In this document: one piece after another, positions 62,887-64,000 of the stretch
How the letters are laid out: each line of letters starts with the position of its first letter
Numbering within the stretch: position 1 is the stretch's first letter
Assembly: GCA_016916535.1 (NCBI GenBank)
Contig: CP070277.1
Span: forward strand, 102,349 to 166,348
Direction: 5' to 3'
Origin: Dysgonomonadaceae bacterium zrk40
GTDB taxonomy: Bacteria > Bacteroidota > Bacteroidia > Bacteroidales > Dysgonomonadaceae
Length of the DNA stretch: 64,000 bases
Translations under genes and position numbers: made by a program
The notes under the pieces: generated by a model
What the model saw: only the letters and a program-made list of their open reading frames with translations
Databases searched by the model: none
Told to the model about the DNA's origin: nothing

Positions 62887-63362
62887 TGCGGAAATACCTG
62901 ATCCTGACCGTCATTCTGGTGTCCGGTGCGGCAGCACGTGCCTGGCTCATGACGCAGGCCGGCACCCAAACCAGTGCTGCTCCGGAAGACTTCGATCTGG
63001 CGCAGGGCGAGGACCTCTACCAGGGCTACTGCGCCTCCTGCCACGGCGCGAATCTCGAGGGTCAGCCCGACTGGCATTCACCGGGCCCGGCTGGCGTGTT
63101 GCCCGCCCCACCGCATGACGAAACGGGTCATACATGGCACCATTCTGACAGCGTGCTCTTCGACTACACCAAGCTCGGCGGCAAGGCGGCCCTCGCCGCA
63201 CAGGGCGTCGATTTTGAAAGCGGCATGCCCGGTTTCGGCGACCAACTGACCGACGATCAGATCTGGAATATCCTCGCCTATATCAAATCCACATGGCCGG
63301 ATCGGCAACGGCAGATTCAGGCCGAACGCAGCGCCGCCGAAGCCCAGAGAGAAGGAAATTGA
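62883..63362 (+). CDS. Monohaem cytochrome c
   Basis: 159 residues. N-terminal hydrophobic stretch about 6-22 and one haem site C-A-S-C-H near residue 53; Met in S-G-M-P-G-F near 119 may be the sixth ligand. Class I fold resembling small electron carriers next to oxidases. Start overlaps the multicopper oxidase stop (ATGA), so the two are coupled. Confidence 0.9.
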   Translation: MMRKYLILTVILVSGAAARAWLMTQAGTQTSAAPEDFDLAQGEDLYQGYCASCHGANLEGQPDWHSPGPAGVLPAPPHDETGHTWHHSDSVLFDYTKLGGKAALAAQGVDFESGMPGFGDQLTDDQIWNILAYIKSTWPDRQRQIQAERSAAEAQREGN

Positions 63363-63364
63363 CA

Positions 63365-64000
63365 ATGCACCCGATGAAAACCACAGCCCTGGCGCTTGGT
63401 CTGGCTATCGCGCCGATTGCCGGCTTCGCGCAAGATCTGAGCGATGCTCGGATCAAGGAACTGGCGCTGGAAGCGATCCGGGAAAACCCGCAGATCATCA
63501 TGGAAGCCGTGCAGTTGCTCGAACAGCAGCAGGCGGCTACGCAGGCAGACGCAGCTGCCGACGTTCTGAAGAACCAGCGCCAGTCGCTCGAACATGATCC
63601 GAACGCGCCGGTCCTCGGAAATCCCGACGGCGATGTCACGGTCGTGGAATTCTTCGACTACAACTGTCCCTACTGCAGACGGGCCATGTCCGAGGTTCAG
63701 GGGCTGCTCGATGCCGACCAGGATGTCCGGCTCGTCTATCGCGAATGGCCCATTCTCAGCGAAGGGTCTGTCTTCGCGGCCAAAGCCGCCCTGGCCGCGA
63801 GGGAACAGGACAAATACGAGGAGTTTCACTGGGCGCTGATGGGTATGGAAGAACGTGCCGAGGAAGCATCGGTCATGCGCCTGGCCGAGGAGATCGGGCT
63901 CGACGTCAAACGACTTCGTACCGATATGGACGAACCCGAAGTGCAGGAGCATATCGACGAGTCGATGCGCCTGTCCCAGGCGCTCGGCTTTAACGGAACA
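63365..64000 (+). CDS. DsbA-family thiol oxidoreductase, 3' end outside window
   Basis: 212 codons are visible and the frame is open at base 64000. A signal peptide ends near residue 22 (GFAQ), then an alpha-helical stalk of about 55 residues and a thioredoxin domain with Y-N-C-P-Y-C-R near residue 98. The long N-terminal helix is typical of ScsC/BdbD-like oligomerising disulfide enzymes. It follows the cytochrome by two bases. Confidence 0.9.
   Translation, partial: MHPMKTTALALGLAIAPIAGFAQDLSDARIKELALEAIRENPQIIMEAVQLLEQQQAATQADAAADVLKNQRQSLEHDPNAPVLGNPDGDVTVVEFFDYNCPYCRRAMSEVQGLLDADQDVRLVYREWPILSEGSVFAAKAALAAREQDKYEEFHWALMGMEERAEEASVMRLAEEIGLDVKRLRTDMDEPEVQEHIDESMRLSQALGFNGT

Overview
The window is high-GC DNA with tightly packed, overlapping operons, typical of an alphaproteobacterium. 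A C-P lyase operon of alphaproteobacterial layout, FecCD transport genes, Tat-exported multicopper oxidases and CcmF/H/I-type cytochrome maturation point to Rhizobiales or Rhodobacterales. The genus cannot be fixed from sequence alone. Seven insertion sequences or transposon remnants and a dense heavy-metal gene set suggest a plasmid or genomic island.

Layout. (1) 1-6516, + strand: the end of a FecCD importer, its ATPase, an FmdE-like protein and phnG-H-I-J-K-L, nearly all overlapping by a few bases. The operon stops after phnL. A short-chain dehydrogenase remnant and an IS630 fragment follow, cut by an IS6-family element. (2) 7072-19398: two identical 809-bp IS6-family copies in inverted orientation bracket about 10.7 kb. 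Inside are a LuxR-type regulator, a run of uncharacterised membrane and exported proteins (VWA plus four repeats; SH3-like; two unknown), an IS5-family element, a KefB-like antiporter, a DNA-binding protein, a tandem universal stress protein and two small coupled genes. (3) 19399-23814: mostly non-coding DNA, then an EamA transporter truncated by a small TniA/TniB transposon carrying a 26-bp perfect palindrome at one end. (4) 23815-30884: a BNR-repeat protein, a Met-rich multicopper oxidase and a small exported protein, all on the minus strand, next to an IS21-family element whose istA is split by an IS110-family element with a candidate bridge RNA region. (5) 30955-43970: an APC permease, a ferric-reductase-like protein, DUF2933 and isoprenylcysteine methyltransferase-like proteins, a copper P-type ATPase translationally coupled to prs, a thymidine/AMP phosphorylase and a truncated metallo-beta-lactamase RNase, then lgt, a TVP38 protein, DUF302 and a Met-rich EF-hand protein. 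(6) 44141-52156, + strand: a two-component system, a SHOCT protein, a YncE-like propeller and ccmF-ccmG-ccmH-ccmI. (7) 52193-58335, minus strand: an EamA transporter, an ATC-hydrolase-like protein, a CDF exporter, an ScsB/DsbD-like reductase, a DsbA-like protein and small envelope proteins. (8) 58513-64000, + strand: an L,D-transpeptidase, several c-type cytochromes (one frameshifted), a second multicopper oxidase and a DsbA-like protein running off the end.

Regions 4 to 8 read as a copper and envelope-redox island. Five MerR/CueR-like promoter operators (a TTCC/GGAA dyad inside a 19-base spacer) lie before the P-type ATPase, the lgt/TVP38 group, ccmF and both arms of the 58.4-kb divergent region. 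This suggests that metal export, periplasmic thiol chemistry and a dedicated part of cytochrome c maturation are induced together. No cueR-like gene is present in the window.
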